A DNA stretch of 64,000 nt, taken from the NCBI GenBank assembly GCA_024345305.1, contig BRON01000002.1, positions 1,302,001-1,366,000 of the forward strand, written 5' to 3'. The DNA is from Mrakia gelida. Taxonomy: Eukaryota; Basidiomycota; Tremellomycetes; Cystofilobasidiales; Mrakiaceae. A model generated the notes under the pieces. The model was not told the origin of the DNA and searched no databases. It saw only the letters and a list, made by a program, of their open reading frames with translations. Below, in pieces: positions 1 through 11,640 of the stretch (positions are counted from its first letter, which is position 1; each line of letters opens with the position of its first letter). The position numbers were made by a program, and so were the translations under genes.

Positions 1-1628
1 AAATGAGGGGGAAGGGATGATGAGCTGAGCTAACCGGTATCCGTTCCTTCCGGTTCTAGCCAGACACGGTGAGAAGTAAGATGTGGATGCTTGATGACCT
101 TGGACTCGATCGATGGACAGTAGCGAGGTCCTGGATGGACGAAAACGCGAGAAGAGATCAGAAACGAACGAACTCGGAGGAAGACAAAGAACGAACCTTT
201 GACCGTCTCTCTGATGTGAACCGACAGGTGGAGGTTCTCCTTGACGATCCTGTTGGTCTCGGGATTCGTCTCGGTGAGGAAGCAGGGGATTTGATGGTCC
301 TGGACGAAGAGAAAGACGCGTGAGCAAGACGCGCGTGGTCGAGATTCGAAGATCAGGAGAGAGGCTCACGAGGTTGGCACCTGCCGCTCTGAGAGCTCCT
401 TCAGCCTCGTGCAGGTAGCTGAAAGGACGACTGTTGACTCCGTTGGGTACCTGCTCCTGAAGACCGTCGTAGTTGATGGTTCGGCCGTCGAGGCGAGGAG
501 GGGTTCCGGTCTTGAGGCGACCGAGAGCGAAATCGAGGGAACGAAGGGATTGTGAAAGAGAGGGAGAGGATGGTGGCTCCTCATGACGACCAGCTGCGTG
601 CGTGTCGAGTCCGAGATGGATCCTGGGAAGAGAGGATGAGGAAGGGAAGGTGAGCTGGGCGCGTCTGCGTCGAGGCTGAGCGACGAAGTGGAGCGGGTGG
701 ACTCACTCTCCACCGAGGAACGTTCCAGTACATATCACCACCTGAGAAGACTTGATAGACTCTCCAGACTCTGCAAGAAGATATCCAGATCGAGATCAGC
801 GACTCGATCTCTCCTCAACAGCGACTCGAAGTCGAACTATCGAACTCACCTAACCTCACTCCCTCCACCTTCCAGCCATCAGGACCTTGAGCCCAAAGCA
901 GGTTGCTGACCGATCCAGCTTGGATCTCCAAGTTCTCGACCTTCGAAAGAGCCTCCTGCATGTTCTTCTTGTAGTCCTTCCTCGACATCTGAGCTCGATG
1001 TCCCCAACCTGCTGGACCTCGAGAGCCGTTGAGAAGGTGGAACGAGATCGCAGATTTGTCTGAGGAAGAACGAATCAGTGGAGAGATATGGTCAGTACAT
1101 TTGCTTCAGCTCGAGATAGCTTGGGATCTGGTTCGACGAGCTCGAAGGTAGGGAAGGAAGAGCAGACGAGCTCGAGCTCACTCTCCCTCTTCCTTCCTTT
1201 GAGCTCGCTCGTTCCACACAACCTTCGCCCGACTAGCGACGATCAAGAAGCAAGATCTACTCACCTCCTACTACTCCCATCAGACCTCCCAGAGCATCAA
1301 CCTCCCTGACCAAGCTTCCCTTCCCGATCCCACCTAGACTCGGGTTGCAGCTCATTTCTCCCACGGTGTCGAGTCGTTGAGTCAAGAGGATCGTCTTCGC
1401 TCCAGTACGAGCAGCTCCAGAAGCAGCTTCGCAACCAGCATGGCCAGCTCCTATGACGATGACATCGCAGTGATCCGAGGAGGGGGTGGAGTAGGATCGA
1501 GGGGAGAGGGAGAAGGGAGGGGAGAAGGAGGAGGAGGAGAAGGAAGGTCGAAGGAAGGAGGGAGTCGAAACGTGGCCTAAGCGATGTCGAAGAGGATTTG
1601 ACCGAGCTGAGAGCAGGAGCGATCTCAT
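1..1628 (-). CDS. MTO1: Mitochondrial tRNA uridine-5-carboxymethylaminomethyl modification enzyme MTO1/MnmG, partial (3' end outside window)
   Basis: MTO1 is the FAD-dependent partner of MSS1 that modifies the wobble uridine of mitochondrial tRNAs. The first exon starts at 1628 with a Ser/Arg-rich presequence of about 50 residues, then the FAD-binding [12 protein letters not shown] and the family signature [13 protein letters not shown]. Later exons, separated by short introns, encode [20 protein letters not shown], a CTGTFLGGE segment, [19 protein letters not shown] and, near base 60-250, [12 protein letters not shown] and HRVWLEPEG, all in the order expected for MnmG. The gene runs off the left edge, so the C-terminal helical domain is missing. 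Exon joins between 260 and 1250 are approximate. It is divergent from TRP2. Family call is firm. Confidence 0.9.
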
Positions 1629-2463
1629 CTGCGAATAGTGGAGCCGAGTGCCGAGAGGAGGGAAGGAAAGGAAAGGGTTGTTGGGGTCGAAGGCAAGCTG
1701 GAAGGGAGGAGGAAGGTGGTGAGCTCGACGACTTTTTCGGGCGCAGAGGAGGAAGCGGCGGAAAACCCTTTCCTCGGCACCTGCAGACTGCTCGTGTCTT
1801 TTCGCTTTCTCTTGACGGTGCGAGGGTTGATTCGGACTCTCTCGTGAACGATCTTTCGATCCGTAAAAAGGAACGCGAGGTTGGCTCGCTCGACGACGCG
1901 TCGCGTTTGGCGAGAAGAGCTCAAACTGGGCGTCTCAAGGACGATTCAGATAAGTTGGTCGACAGATCTGGTCCACCAGTGGCCGGCTTGTGTACCTCCT
2001 GAAATTTGTCTGTCAGCTTCGATCGCTCTGCGTGCAGAGCGGAAGAAGTGAAGGTTGGCCGACGCGACGTCTCCCCTTTGCCAGCTGAGTCTCGCCCATT
2101 CGAATTCGCTAGAGTCTCGCTAGCTTCTCCGAGGAGAACTCAAGGTAGTAAGTTGACGCTAGGAGCAGTTTTGAGGTCGTTGGCTTGCCGAGATAAACAG
2201 GAAGCGATCAAACTGGCTTGCGAAGTGGAGGTCGACGTCGAGGGCTCGTCGCTGGATCGTGCTTGACTCGGAAAATCTGCTTTTCCGAGGAGTTTGACTC
2301 TGCCAGCCCTAGAATCTCCTATAAGGTCAAGTTTGGGCATTTCATCAAATCTTCTCGGCCTTTGAGACACGTACTCAGCCGACGGAGAAAGTCGACCTCG
2401 AAACTGACTCGTCCTCCTCCTCTCCTCCTTCTCCGCCAACTCCTCCCTCCCCTCCCCAAAACT
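1629..2463. promoter_or_regulatory. Shared upstream region of MTO1 (-) and TRP2 (+)
   Basis: About 835 bases between two divergent start codons. No coding sequence is supported. The TRP2 side holds three TGACTC hexamers at 2264-2269, 2295-2300 and 2405-2410, the core of Gcn4-type sites, followed by a pyrimidine-rich stretch up to the TRP2 start. A GACGCGTC palindrome lies at 1895-1902. Assigning regulatory roles is inference. Confidence 0.4.
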
Positions 2464-4652
2464 ATGGATCCCTCAGTCAGTCTCTCCTTCTAGACATGCT
2501 CGCTGTGACCACCATACTGACCTCGACCTCTTCGCTCGCAGTCCCTAATCCCGACCCCTTCGCTGGAGAGAGTGAGCTCGCTGCTCTCTGACCCTTCGAA
2601 GGGCAACTGTGTGCCCATCTTCGTCTCCCTCCCCGCCGATCTGGTCACTCCCGTGGTCGCCTACCTTCGGATCAGTCAAGGAAGCAAGTACAGCTTCCTG
2701 CTCGAGAGTATCAACGGAGGAGAGAACGTCGCTCGCTACAGTTTCATCGGAGCAGGTCAGTGCGAAGCTCGATGAGAGAAGGAGAGGGAAGGAAAACTCG
2801 AGCTCACAACTTTCCTTCCTCCCATCCTTTCCTTCCTCCTCCCTCCTTTGTCGATTCAACAGACCCTTTTAAGGTCGTTCGTAGTGGACCTGGATACGAT
2901 ATCCAAGGAGACCCTTTGATCGCTCTCGAGAAGGAGCTCGCAGAGTATCGATACGTCAAAATCCCAGAGGTCCCAACCTTCACCGGTTCGTTCCCCTTCT
3001 CTCGCTCGAGCTCTGTTCCTCCTTTCATCGAGCTCCAGAAGGGACACCAAGCTCACCTGCTCTCTCCTATCCGCTTGTGACTCAGGTGGAGCTATCGGCA
3101 TGGTCACCTACGACTGCATCCACCACTTCGAGCCCAAAACCGCTCGACCTCTCACCTCCCCCTTCGAAATCCCCGAATCAGTCTTCATGTTCCAAGATAC
3201 CCTCGTCATCTTCGACCACCTCTACCAAACCCTCAAACTCGTCTCTCACGTCTTCCTCCCCGACGCCTCCCCCTCCTCAACCACTCCTCCCCCCTCCATC
3301 CCCTCCCTCTACACCGCCGCCGTCGCTCGAGTCCAATCCCTCGCTCGGTCGCTCCTCTCCTCTACCACTCCCCTCCCCGTCCAACCCCCGATCATACCCA
3401 ACCAAAACTTCACCTCCAACGTCGGGAAAGAAGGATACGAGGCCTTCGTCACTCAGCTCAAGAAGCACATCGTCAAGGGAGACATCATCCAAGCCGTGCC
3501 GAGTCAGCGACTCGCGAGACCGACGACGTTGCACCCTTTCAACGCGTACAGGCAGCTGAGGAGCTTGAACCCGAGTCCGTACATGTTCTACATCGACTTT
3601 GGGGATCTCCAGTTGGTGGGAGCGAGTCCTGAGACGTTGTGCAAGGTCGAGAAGAGGAAGGTCTTCAACCACGCGATCGCTGGAACCGTCAAGCGAGGGA
3701 AGACGCCTGAGGGTGAGTGTTTTTCAGCTTCTCTCCCGTCCATCGACCCTTCTAGGAGTCGAGAAGGATGCAAACTGACTCGTTGTTGTTTTCGATCTTT
3801 CGCAGAGGACGCCATCCTGGGAGCCGAGCTTCTCGCGTCGCCCAAGGATCGAGCGGAACACATCATGCTCGTCGACCTCGCCCGAAACGACGTCAACCGA
3901 GTCTGCAAACCCGAAACCGTCCAGGTCGACGAGCTTATGCAGGTTCAGAAGTTCAGTCACGTCATCCATCTCACCAGTCAGATCACGGGTGTTCTGAGAG
4001 AGGGAAAGACGAGGTTCGTTGGTCTTCCCTTCTCCTTCCGATTCGTCGCTCCTCTTTCTTCTCTTGTCCTCATCCTCGCTCACATCTTTCCCTCTTCCCC
4101 GTTATACCTCCTTGTCGGTCCCTCCAGATTCGACGCCTTCCGATCCATCTTCCCCGCCGGAACCGTCTCTGGAGCACCCAAGATCAAGGCCATCGAACTC
4201 GTCGGAGGACTCGAGGGAGAACGCAGAGGAGTCTACGCTGGAGCTGTCGGGAGGTTCGATTTCGACAAGGACGAGCTGGATACCTGTATCGCTATCAGGA
4301 CGATGACCTTCAAGGATGGAGTCGCGTACTTGCAGGCTGGTGAGTCGACCTCTCCAGTCGTTTCTCCTCGCGCGACGGTCGATCTGATCGCTTCGTTCTT
4401 CGTTCTTCGTTTGGTGTGCAGGTGGAGGAATCGTTTACGACAGTGTGGAGGAGGACGAGTACGTCGAGACGCTTAACAAGCTGAAGGCGAACTTGAACTG
4501 CATCGAGATGGCTGAGAGTGAGTCCCTTTCCGCCTTTCCTTCTCGACGCGTCCGCCCCTTCCTTCCCCCGCTGACTTCCCTCTTCCCTCATCTCTTTCTC
4601 TTCCCCAGAGTTCTACCTCGGCATCCAGGGACAGGCTCCCTCTTCGGCTTAG
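2464..4652 (+). CDS. TRP2: Anthranilate synthase component I
   Basis: This enzyme makes anthranilate from chorismate, the first step of tryptophan synthesis; in fungi it works with the TRP3 glutamine amidotransferase. Exon 1 is only four codons (MDPS), spliced to [20 protein letters not shown]. The feedback-site motif LLES lies in [19 protein letters not shown]. The chorismate-binding domain follows: [59 protein letters not shown] and [17 protein letters not shown]. Introns separate most of these blocks; the last exon gives a short tail ending QAPSSA. Length and order match the fungal family and no catalytic block is missing. It converges with the PP5 gene. The TGACTC hexamers upstream fit general amino-acid control but are untested. 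Confidence 0.95.
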
Positions 4653-5096
4653 ACTCCAATCCCACCTACGCTCGATCTGATGCCTTGCTATCTCTCTCTC
4701 GCTGCACCTCGACTCGAATCGAAAAGCAAGCAAGAAGAGGGAAACACATGTCGAGATCTAAGTTACGAACGAAGTCGATGCGATGCGAGGAGGCGGTAAG
4801 ATCGCAGCTTGAAAACGAGGGACGAGGAGAGAAACAATCGCTACTACAACCAAACTGGGACTAATCGAAGAGAAGAATCGCTTCCTTAAAGAAGAAGGGC
4901 AGGGGAGGAGGACATGCAAAGAGAAGGCGAGAAAGAGCAACAGCAGTGGGAAGGCGAAATGGGATCGAGACGACGAGGAACAGCAGCGACCGAGTGTACG
5001 AAGGACTAAATAGATGAGTTGGAGGCGAAGCAAAGAGAAAACAAAGGAGAGATGAGGGTACTTTTGGTGGGCGGTGGTGATGGTAGAAGTTGGGCT
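4653..5096. other. Intergenic, convergent 3' ends of TRP2 and PPT1
   Basis: About 440 bases between the TRP2 stop and the PP5 stop. It must hold both 3' untranslated regions. I see no gene, repeat or RNA in it. Confidence 0.5.
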
Positions 5097-8000
5097 TCAC
5101 ATGAGGTTGTTGAAGCCTGCAAAAAGAGAGACACGGTGTGAGTTAGTTCGACGAGACTGGAGAGACTGGATGGGGGCGGTCAAGACGTACCAGGAGAGTA
5201 AGCCATAGGCTTGATGGGGGGATGAGGGGAAGCTCCGAACGCGGTGTACTCGCACTCTCCGGCGGCGTCGACTCGGATGAAGGCTCCCTTGTTTCCAGTG
5301 GAGTCGCAGTAGTTGGGTGCCGAGAAGACGGTCACGCAGAGTCCTAGGGAAGAGAAGAAGAAGAAGATGGTAAGGTCAGCGGCTGTGGTCGAGCGATGGG
5401 AAGGATCGGAACGAAAGCTCGAACGAAGCGAGGACTCACCGTCGTGCTCGACCGAGTAACCTCCCTGTCGGACCTCGTGACTTCGGAAGACGGCGGTGAC
5501 TGTGAGAGGGAGAAGACGAAGGGGTCGAGATCAAGTCAGCGTTGGATGGCTCTGGAAGAAAGGAGGAAGAAGAAAGAGAGAGCGAGAAACGTACCTCCGT
5601 TCGCCTCACACCATCGACGCGTCACATCAGGTCCGAACCCGACTCCAACACCTCGCTTACTAGGACCTCGACCCTCGGCATCTTGAGGATCTGAAAGAGA
5701 CGCAAAATAGAAGCACAGCGGGTCAGCTCCGATCTGCGAAACAAGACGCGTCGTCTCTCCCGCTTTCAAAGACGAAGACTCACCAGTCCAAAGCAGCTCC
5801 TGCATCAACCCATCCGTTCCAGGCTCCCTTCCATGTCGAGGGATCTTCTTGATATCGTCGAGGGTAACTCCATCCTTGGAGAAGAGACCTCCGTGCACGA
5901 CGAAGAATCGTTTGCGTCCGGCCTGGGAGAGGATTGCTGGCGTGGGAGGATCGAGGAGGGAGAGGGAGCCGGTAGTGGTGGGAGCAAGGGTAGGGGAGAT
6001 GAGGGTGGCGAGAGGGAGAGCGGTGAAGACGTCCGAGAAGAGGTGGAAGGTAACGTCGCCGTGCTTGTGAGTGGCCTCTCCTTCGAAACCGTAGACTCGG
6101 TTCATCTGGATGCACTCGTGGTTTCCTCGATTCAGGAAGATCCTCTTGGGGTAGACGACCTTGTAGGCGAAGAGAGTCAAAGCAACCTCGACCGACCAAG
6201 ATCCACGATCGACGAAGTCACCTGCGAGAGACGAAGGAGGAAAGGAAGGAATCAGCGACGGAACGAAAGACGCGTCGAGAGTCTCGCGAGAAGAGGGACT
6301 GACCGTTAAAGAGCAGAGCGTGGTTCTCGGAAGGAGGTCCAGTAAGAGAGAAGAGGTGGAGGAGATCGTAGAATTGACCTGAAGAACGAGAGGAGCGCGA
6401 TGAAGAAAGAGACACGAAGTCAGCTCTCGTCGACGCGTCCTCGGCAAACCAAACCGCCCTCCCACCGAGCCACGACGAGCCTCGACTCACCATGAGTGTC
6501 TCCCATCACATCCAACGTCAACCCCTCCTCGATATCCACCTCGACCAAACTGCTCTCCTGCTTCAGCACGTCCTGAGCAGCGAGGATGATCTCCCACACG
6601 AGCCGCTTCGGCAGCGCCTTCCCAGCCCTGAACCACTCGATCATCTCCTTGATGAACGTCTCGGTGAGCGTCCAGCGTCCGTTCTCTCCATCCTCGTCGT
6701 GAGGACCAGGGGGTGTCGGCCGAGGTCCGGTGTAGGCAGGGTCGAGCGCGCAGGACCCGTCCTTGAGGATCCTCCGACAACGAGCTGAGGGAGATTCGGT
6801 GTCGCCGACGGAGATGGCTTGTTCGAATTCGATTTTACGGACCTGTAGACGAGTGACCAAGGGAGAGAGAGAGTGAGGAGGGTGGGATTCAGCGAGAGAG
6901 GTGGTCGAAGAAGAGGAGAAGGAGAGGGACGAACAAGCTTGAGCGTCGCTTCCTGTGAATCAACAATGGAGGCGATGTGGGTCAGCTTCGTCGTGAGAAT
7001 CGGGCTGAAGGTGAGGGGAGTAAGCTCACGAGCTGTTTACGGGCCTCCTTGTTCGCAGGATCGAGCCTGAGGACGGTCTTCAAGTCCTGAATGGCTGGAC
7101 GAGGTTTGACGATAGCGAGTTGAGAGAGAGCTCGTCGGTAGAAAGGCTGGGAAGAAGAATGAAGATCAGCTCTCCACAAGCTGAAGGAGAGATATGCGAA
7201 GAAGAGCTTACCTTGACAGCTGTAGGGTCGATCTCGATAGCTTTGGCTGTAAGGGTAGAAGAGAGGAAGAAGCACGGAGGGGGCTCAGCTCGAGCTCAAC
7301 ATTCGTTTTGAAAGCTCACGAGAGGTTGAAAGAACGTACTAGCATCTGAGATAGCTCCTCCGAACTCCTCGAGCTTCATCTTGGCGATAGACCGATTCGA
7401 CCACTGAGGCAGAAGAGAAGAAACGAGCGAGTCAGAGCTGAAGGAAGGAAGCCAGGAGGGGGTCGCGCTGAATGGAAAGAAGGAGGTTGAGAGGCAGAAG
7501 GGCGACTTACGAAGATAGGATCCCTAGGGTTCAACGTGATGGCGTTCGAATACAAGCGGATGGCTTCCCTGAAGTCCTTGGCTGCGTTTCAAAATCCAAA
7601 GTGAATGGGAAGGTATTGAAAAGTGAGCTAGAGCAAGGACGAATCCGCGAGCTCGAAGGAAGGGAGGGAGCTCGAGGAGTGTAGAGAACTGACCAGCGAA
7701 AGCCGTGTTGGCATCCCCCTTGAGCTTAAGAGCCTGAGCAACATCCTCCTCGGTAACGAGCTTCAGATCGTCTGGTACTTCGTCGTCTCCGTTGACTGTA
7801 GGAACGAGAGGGAGCAGGGAAGGAGGTGAGCTCGACGGAGGGTTTTTTCGGTCCTTCTCGCTCGCGTGCGTCCCCTTCTCTTCGTTTCTAAGAGCTGCCC
7901 TTCCTCTCACGGCACGATGAAGAACGAGACGGGCTGGTAGGAAGACTTACGAGACAGGTTGGCCATGATCCTCGGCGAGTTGAAGGGAGTGGTATCCTCG

Positions 8001-8134
8001 TCGTCCGCGTTGGGCCTCGTGAAGACCCACGAGCTCGTGTCGATTTCAGCCTCGATCTTGTCGGCTGCACTCGAGTCGGAAGACGAAGAGGAGGAGGAGG
8101 AGGAGCTAGCCATCTCGTGCTCGGTAGTGGACAT
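5097..8134 (-). CDS. PPT1: Serine/threonine protein phosphatase 5 (TPR-PPP)
   Basis: PP5/Ppt1 is the Hsp90-associated phosphatase with N-terminal TPR repeats that dock on the chaperone. The chosen start (8134) gives a Ser-rich leader, then TPR blocks spread over several small exons, such as LKLKGDANTAFAG, NAITLNPRDPIF, WSNRSIAKMKLEEF and PAIQDLKTVLRLDPANKEAR. The catalytic domain shows GDTHG, GDFVDRG, RGNHE and VVHGGLFSKDGVTLDDIKKI, followed by KRGVGVGFGPDVTRRW, VFSAPNYCDSTGNKGAF and PIKPMAYSPGFNNLM at the C-terminus. The last exon is small and was placed from its AG acceptor and the family ending. A Pro/Thr/Ser-rich insert of about 25 residues sits before VVHGG. An in-frame upstream ATG at 8233 is possible but lacks family support. 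Confidence 0.94.
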
Positions 8135-8579
8135 GCTGGAAGGGGAAGGGGAGCGAAGGGCGAAAGCAGTTGGAAGGACAAGAAAGGGGTCCTTCTTATT
8201 CGAGCGGTTGGATTTCCCGAGCAGGGGTTTCAAAGTCGTCGTCAGGCTCTATTTCTCCACAGTTCAGTTATCAAGTCCCTCTCGAGATATAGCTCAGGAT
8301 GACCGGTTCATGTTCCGATTGCAGCTTCGACAAACAATGATGGACGCGCTGGGCTTTCGAGAATGAGACCTCGACTCGCAGCCTCGGTCTTTCGCTCCCT
8401 TTGTTTTCGTCTTCGTCCTCGCCAACTTCGGAGTCTGTAAGACTCCGTAGGTGCCCTAGGCAAAGGAGATAAACTCCCATCCGCCAGCTCCAACGTTCGC
8501 GGCCGAGTGCAAGGAAGCTTGCCGAGGAAGAGGGGTCCTCTCGACGAAAGGACGAACGAGCGAAAAGACATCAAGATCG
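8135..8579. other. Intergenic: PPT1 upstream region and NTM1 3' end
   Basis: About 445 bases between the PP5 start and the NTM1 stop, both on the minus strand. It should carry the NTM1 3' untranslated region and the PP5 promoter. No further gene or structured element was seen. Confidence 0.45.
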
Positions 8580-9932
8580 TTAACGAAGAGCGTACCTGCA
8601 AGACGAAGGGAGGAAAGGTCAGCGAGAGTTTCAAGAGAGGATGCCAAGTACCGTATGGACTCACATCTTCACAGGGAAGAGCTCTTCGGGGAACCCAAGC
8701 TGAGCAAAGAGGACGAAAAGGGGACGAGGACGCGTTCGCGAAAGGTCAGCTCTCTCGAAACGACGAGCAAGGCCGGGACATAACTCACCTGAACCTCCGA
8801 TCTAATGAGCTTCAACCCAGCCTCCTTAAAGGCGTACTTCCATGCCAGGTCGGACCTGCGAAATACGAAAAGCGAGCGAAGTTCAGCTCGAGCTCACCGT
8901 TCCCTCCTGCGTTTCGATTCCAACTCACCTCGTCAGACTCGAATCATCATCGTCGAACACGGTGCTTCCCTGCACACCATCCTTAGCCTCGTCAGGACAA
9001 AGGTTCTCCTTCACGACGATGAGGGAGTCAGGTTCCGAAGCGTCCAGAGCGAGCTTGGCCTTCTTGAAGAAGGCGATGAGGTCGACCGTCGAGAGGTGAC
9101 CGAGACACCACTGGCACCAGATGCTGAAGGGACGAAACGCAAACGACTGAGATCAGTTCTCACGAGCGAAGCGAGTAAGAGAGGGAGAGAGGGAGAGAGG
9201 GACTCACACATCGTAATCCAACTTTACTCCATCCTCTCCCACAACATCCTTCCAAACTCCCCTCCTCCCCGTCTCCTTCGCTGTCTCTCCAGGCTCCTTA
9301 GGATCGAACCCACTCAACCCACCTTCCCAGAACCTCACCGCCTTCCCTACCACCCCTTCCTCTCCTCCCTCGACCTTCCCATCCTCCTCCTTCAACCCCT
9401 TCCAGCCCGGAGCAGCCTTAACAGCCTCCATCAAGAAGTGAGGAGCAGGCTCGAGGATCTCCACCGTATCCAGCAGATGAATCAACACCGATCCAGTGAC
9501 TCTTCCGATCCCAGCTCCGACGTCGAGAGCTCGTGTTCGATGGGTGGGAGGGGTGGTGGCTGAGGCGAGAGGACGGATGGAGGAGGTGACGGTTGAGAGA
9601 CGAGGGAGGAGGGAGAGGAGGAACATCCGCGAGGTTAAGGCGTCCACTCGAGGGAGAGTACCGTCCCCGAAACCACCTAGGACTCCGTTGTTGGACGCGG
9701 GGATGGAGGCCCAGTATTCGAGGCCTGCGATGAAAAGCGAAGTGAGAAGGAAGGAGGAAGGAAGGAGGAGGAAGCGAAGGCAGTTAGTTGTGTGAGCTCG
9801 CTCTTTTCCTTCCCTTCCTCCCCTCCCCTCCCGTCTCGGCTGCATCTTGTCTGAGGCAGGGCGAACGAACGCACCAGCTTTGAAATCAGGCTTCTCCTCG
9901 ATTCTAGGTTTCTTGGGGACTCGAGCGGGCAT
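8580..9932 (-). CDS. TAE1: Protein N-terminal alpha-N-methyltransferase (NTM1/Tae1 family)
   Basis: The family methylates the alpha-amino group of proteins exposing X-Pro-Lys, including ribosomal proteins. The start is a short basic exon (MPARVPKKPRIEEKPDFKAG) joined to LEYWASIPASNNGVLGGFGD, which matches the family entry motif. The AdoMet site is ALDVGAGIGRVTGSVL, followed by VEILEPAPHFLMEAVKAAPG. Downstream exons give IWCQWCLGHLSTVDLIAFFK, SLIVVKENLCPDEAKDG and VFDDDDSSLTRSD. The final intron begins inside the apparent stop of VKM; removing it restores the terminal MYALR ending at 8580, which matches human NTMT1 (FALR). That conserved ending is why the gene is extended past the first TGA. 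A Glu/Gly-rich insert follows the AdoMet region. Confidence 0.9.
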
Positions 9933-10139
9933 CTTGAGAAGGCGAGGAGAGAGGCGAATCGTTGAAGGGCGGAGAAGGGAGTGAGAGTTGAAAGCGAAGG
10001 AAGAGGACGGAAGAGTGAAAAGGTCGTCGGTCGAGGGCGGCAGGGCAGACGCGTTCAGCGAGGAGGAAAATTCTCAGAAGCAGGTCAGAAAGGAGAGTCG
10101 TATAGTATCATCAAGTCAAGAAGGGAAAAGGTAGAAAAA

Positions 10140-11495
10140 TCAAAGCAACTCCCACTCCTCAACGTCGCCCGCACGGCGGATCCTCCTCGCGCGCTTCTCG
10201 TCCTCAAGTTTCGAGAGATGGAGGTCCACTACAGGAACGAGCGGAAAGTCAGCGTAGATTCCTTTAAACCCACGTTCTCCTCTCCTTGAACTCACCTCCT
10301 CTAGCAGCCGCGTTCCTCAGAATGAACCCAACGTGTTGGTACATTTCCAAGACTATCTCCTCGTTCGTCCACCCTTTGCTCCTCGCCTGCTTCCCCTCTC
10401 GCTCCACCCATCCTCCAGGGATCGACTTCTTGGACGGAGGATGCTTCTTGAGGAGAGCGACGATCTGATCCTCCCTTTGCTGGCGGTGGGAGAGGTAGGT
10501 TTCGAGGGACGCGCGACCGTCGACGATGACGGGACCGTGGGCTGGGTAGAGGGTTGAAGGGTTGAGAGCGACGAGAGAACGGAGGGAGTGGAGGTAGGTG
10601 GAGAGGTCGGAGAAGACGGCGGTGCTTTGACCTGCGAGGGCGAGCCAAAAGGGTCAGCTCGAGGCGACACGAACGCTCGACGCGACGAAATGAGCTTCGG
10701 TGCTCACCGAGGATCGTGTCCGCTGTAAATATGGCCTTGTCATCTTCCATTTCAAGACAGATAGAGTCTGTCGTGTGTCCTGGTGTGTGGACGACTTTGA
10801 GCGAGTATTCGGGACCTGTGAGGACCTGAGAACGAAGAGAAGAGGATGATCGAAAGCGAGTGTGAATGGTCGAGGTTAGCCTCCAGCTCTCGGTTGGGAT
10901 AGCTCGACGAGGCTTCAAACTCACCTGGTCAGCTTCCAGCCAGTGTAGACGTCCGTCTCCGTTCGGTTCGTAGGTTCCAGGAGGGAACGAAGCAGCGATC
11001 TTGCCATCCTCGATCTCGTTCGGCCATTTCCAAACTCGAGGCTTCGCTGCTCCTCCCTTCTTAGCCAACAGACCCAACACTCCAGCGAGTCCTCCCCAGT
11101 GATCGTGATGGTGGTGAGTGATGATGATATCCGAGATCTCGTCGTTCTCTCCCAAGCAGGAAGCGAGGAGAGGGAGGTACTCGGACTTGCCCTCACCTAT
11201 ATCCACGAGCAGGAAGGGAGAGTGAGAGCCGACGAGGTAGGTGTTGGTGCCTGAACGTTCGAGAGGAGATCAGCGAGAGCCTCAACTTCAGCTTGTTGTT
11301 GCTAGAAGGGAGAGGAAAGCTGACCTTGAAGAGTGAAATGGCCGGGATTCTGACCGAGAATGCGAACGATCCGAGGCGAGATCTGAACGAACGTCGGACG
11401 AGAACGGTCAGATCAACATAGATCGAGGAGGGGATAGCTGGAAGTATGCCCACTTTGGTTATGTGATCAAGAGTTTCGAGTTGAGTAAAAGTCAT
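10140..11495 (-). CDS. Metallo-beta-lactamase fold hydrolase, LACTB2-like endoribonuclease
   Basis: LACTB2-type proteins are zinc-dependent single-strand endoribonucleases, mitochondrial in animals. Exon 1 (MTFTQLETLDHITK) joins across an intron of about 73 bases to ISPRIVRILGQNPGHFTLQG and then TNTYLVG, the family N-terminus. The zinc motif HXHXDH is in IIITHHHHDHWGGLAGVLGL. Later metal-site blocks are LKVVHTPGHTTDSICLEME and IFTADTILGE, then YPAHGPVIVDGRASLETYL and the winged-helix tail region PGGWVEREARSKGWTNEEIV. It ends in a basic helix and EEWELL. All metal ligand blocks are present. The start lies about 145 bases from the divergent metaxin-like gene. Location in the cell is not shown by a clear presequence. 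Confidence 0.88.
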
Positions 11496-11640
11496 GATGG
11501 ATGTCGGGAGAGAAGGAAGGAAGGAGGGAGTCGAGCCGAAATGGTGAGCTCGACGAAGCGGAATGGCTCATGCTCGTTTGGTTCCCTCCCGACCACGTCT
11601 TCCCCTCGAAAAAAGTTCAAGGAATCAGCTTTTTCAGTCG

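Noticed and set aside
8456..8647. Short minus-strand frame after NTM1
   Set aside because: It arises by reading through the last NTM1 intron; splicing gives the conserved MYALR ending instead.
11501..11640. Upstream ATGs for the metaxin-like gene
   Set aside because: They give an N-terminus unlike the family; the ATG at 11641 with a GTACGT intron yields the conserved LHVFSGCW start.
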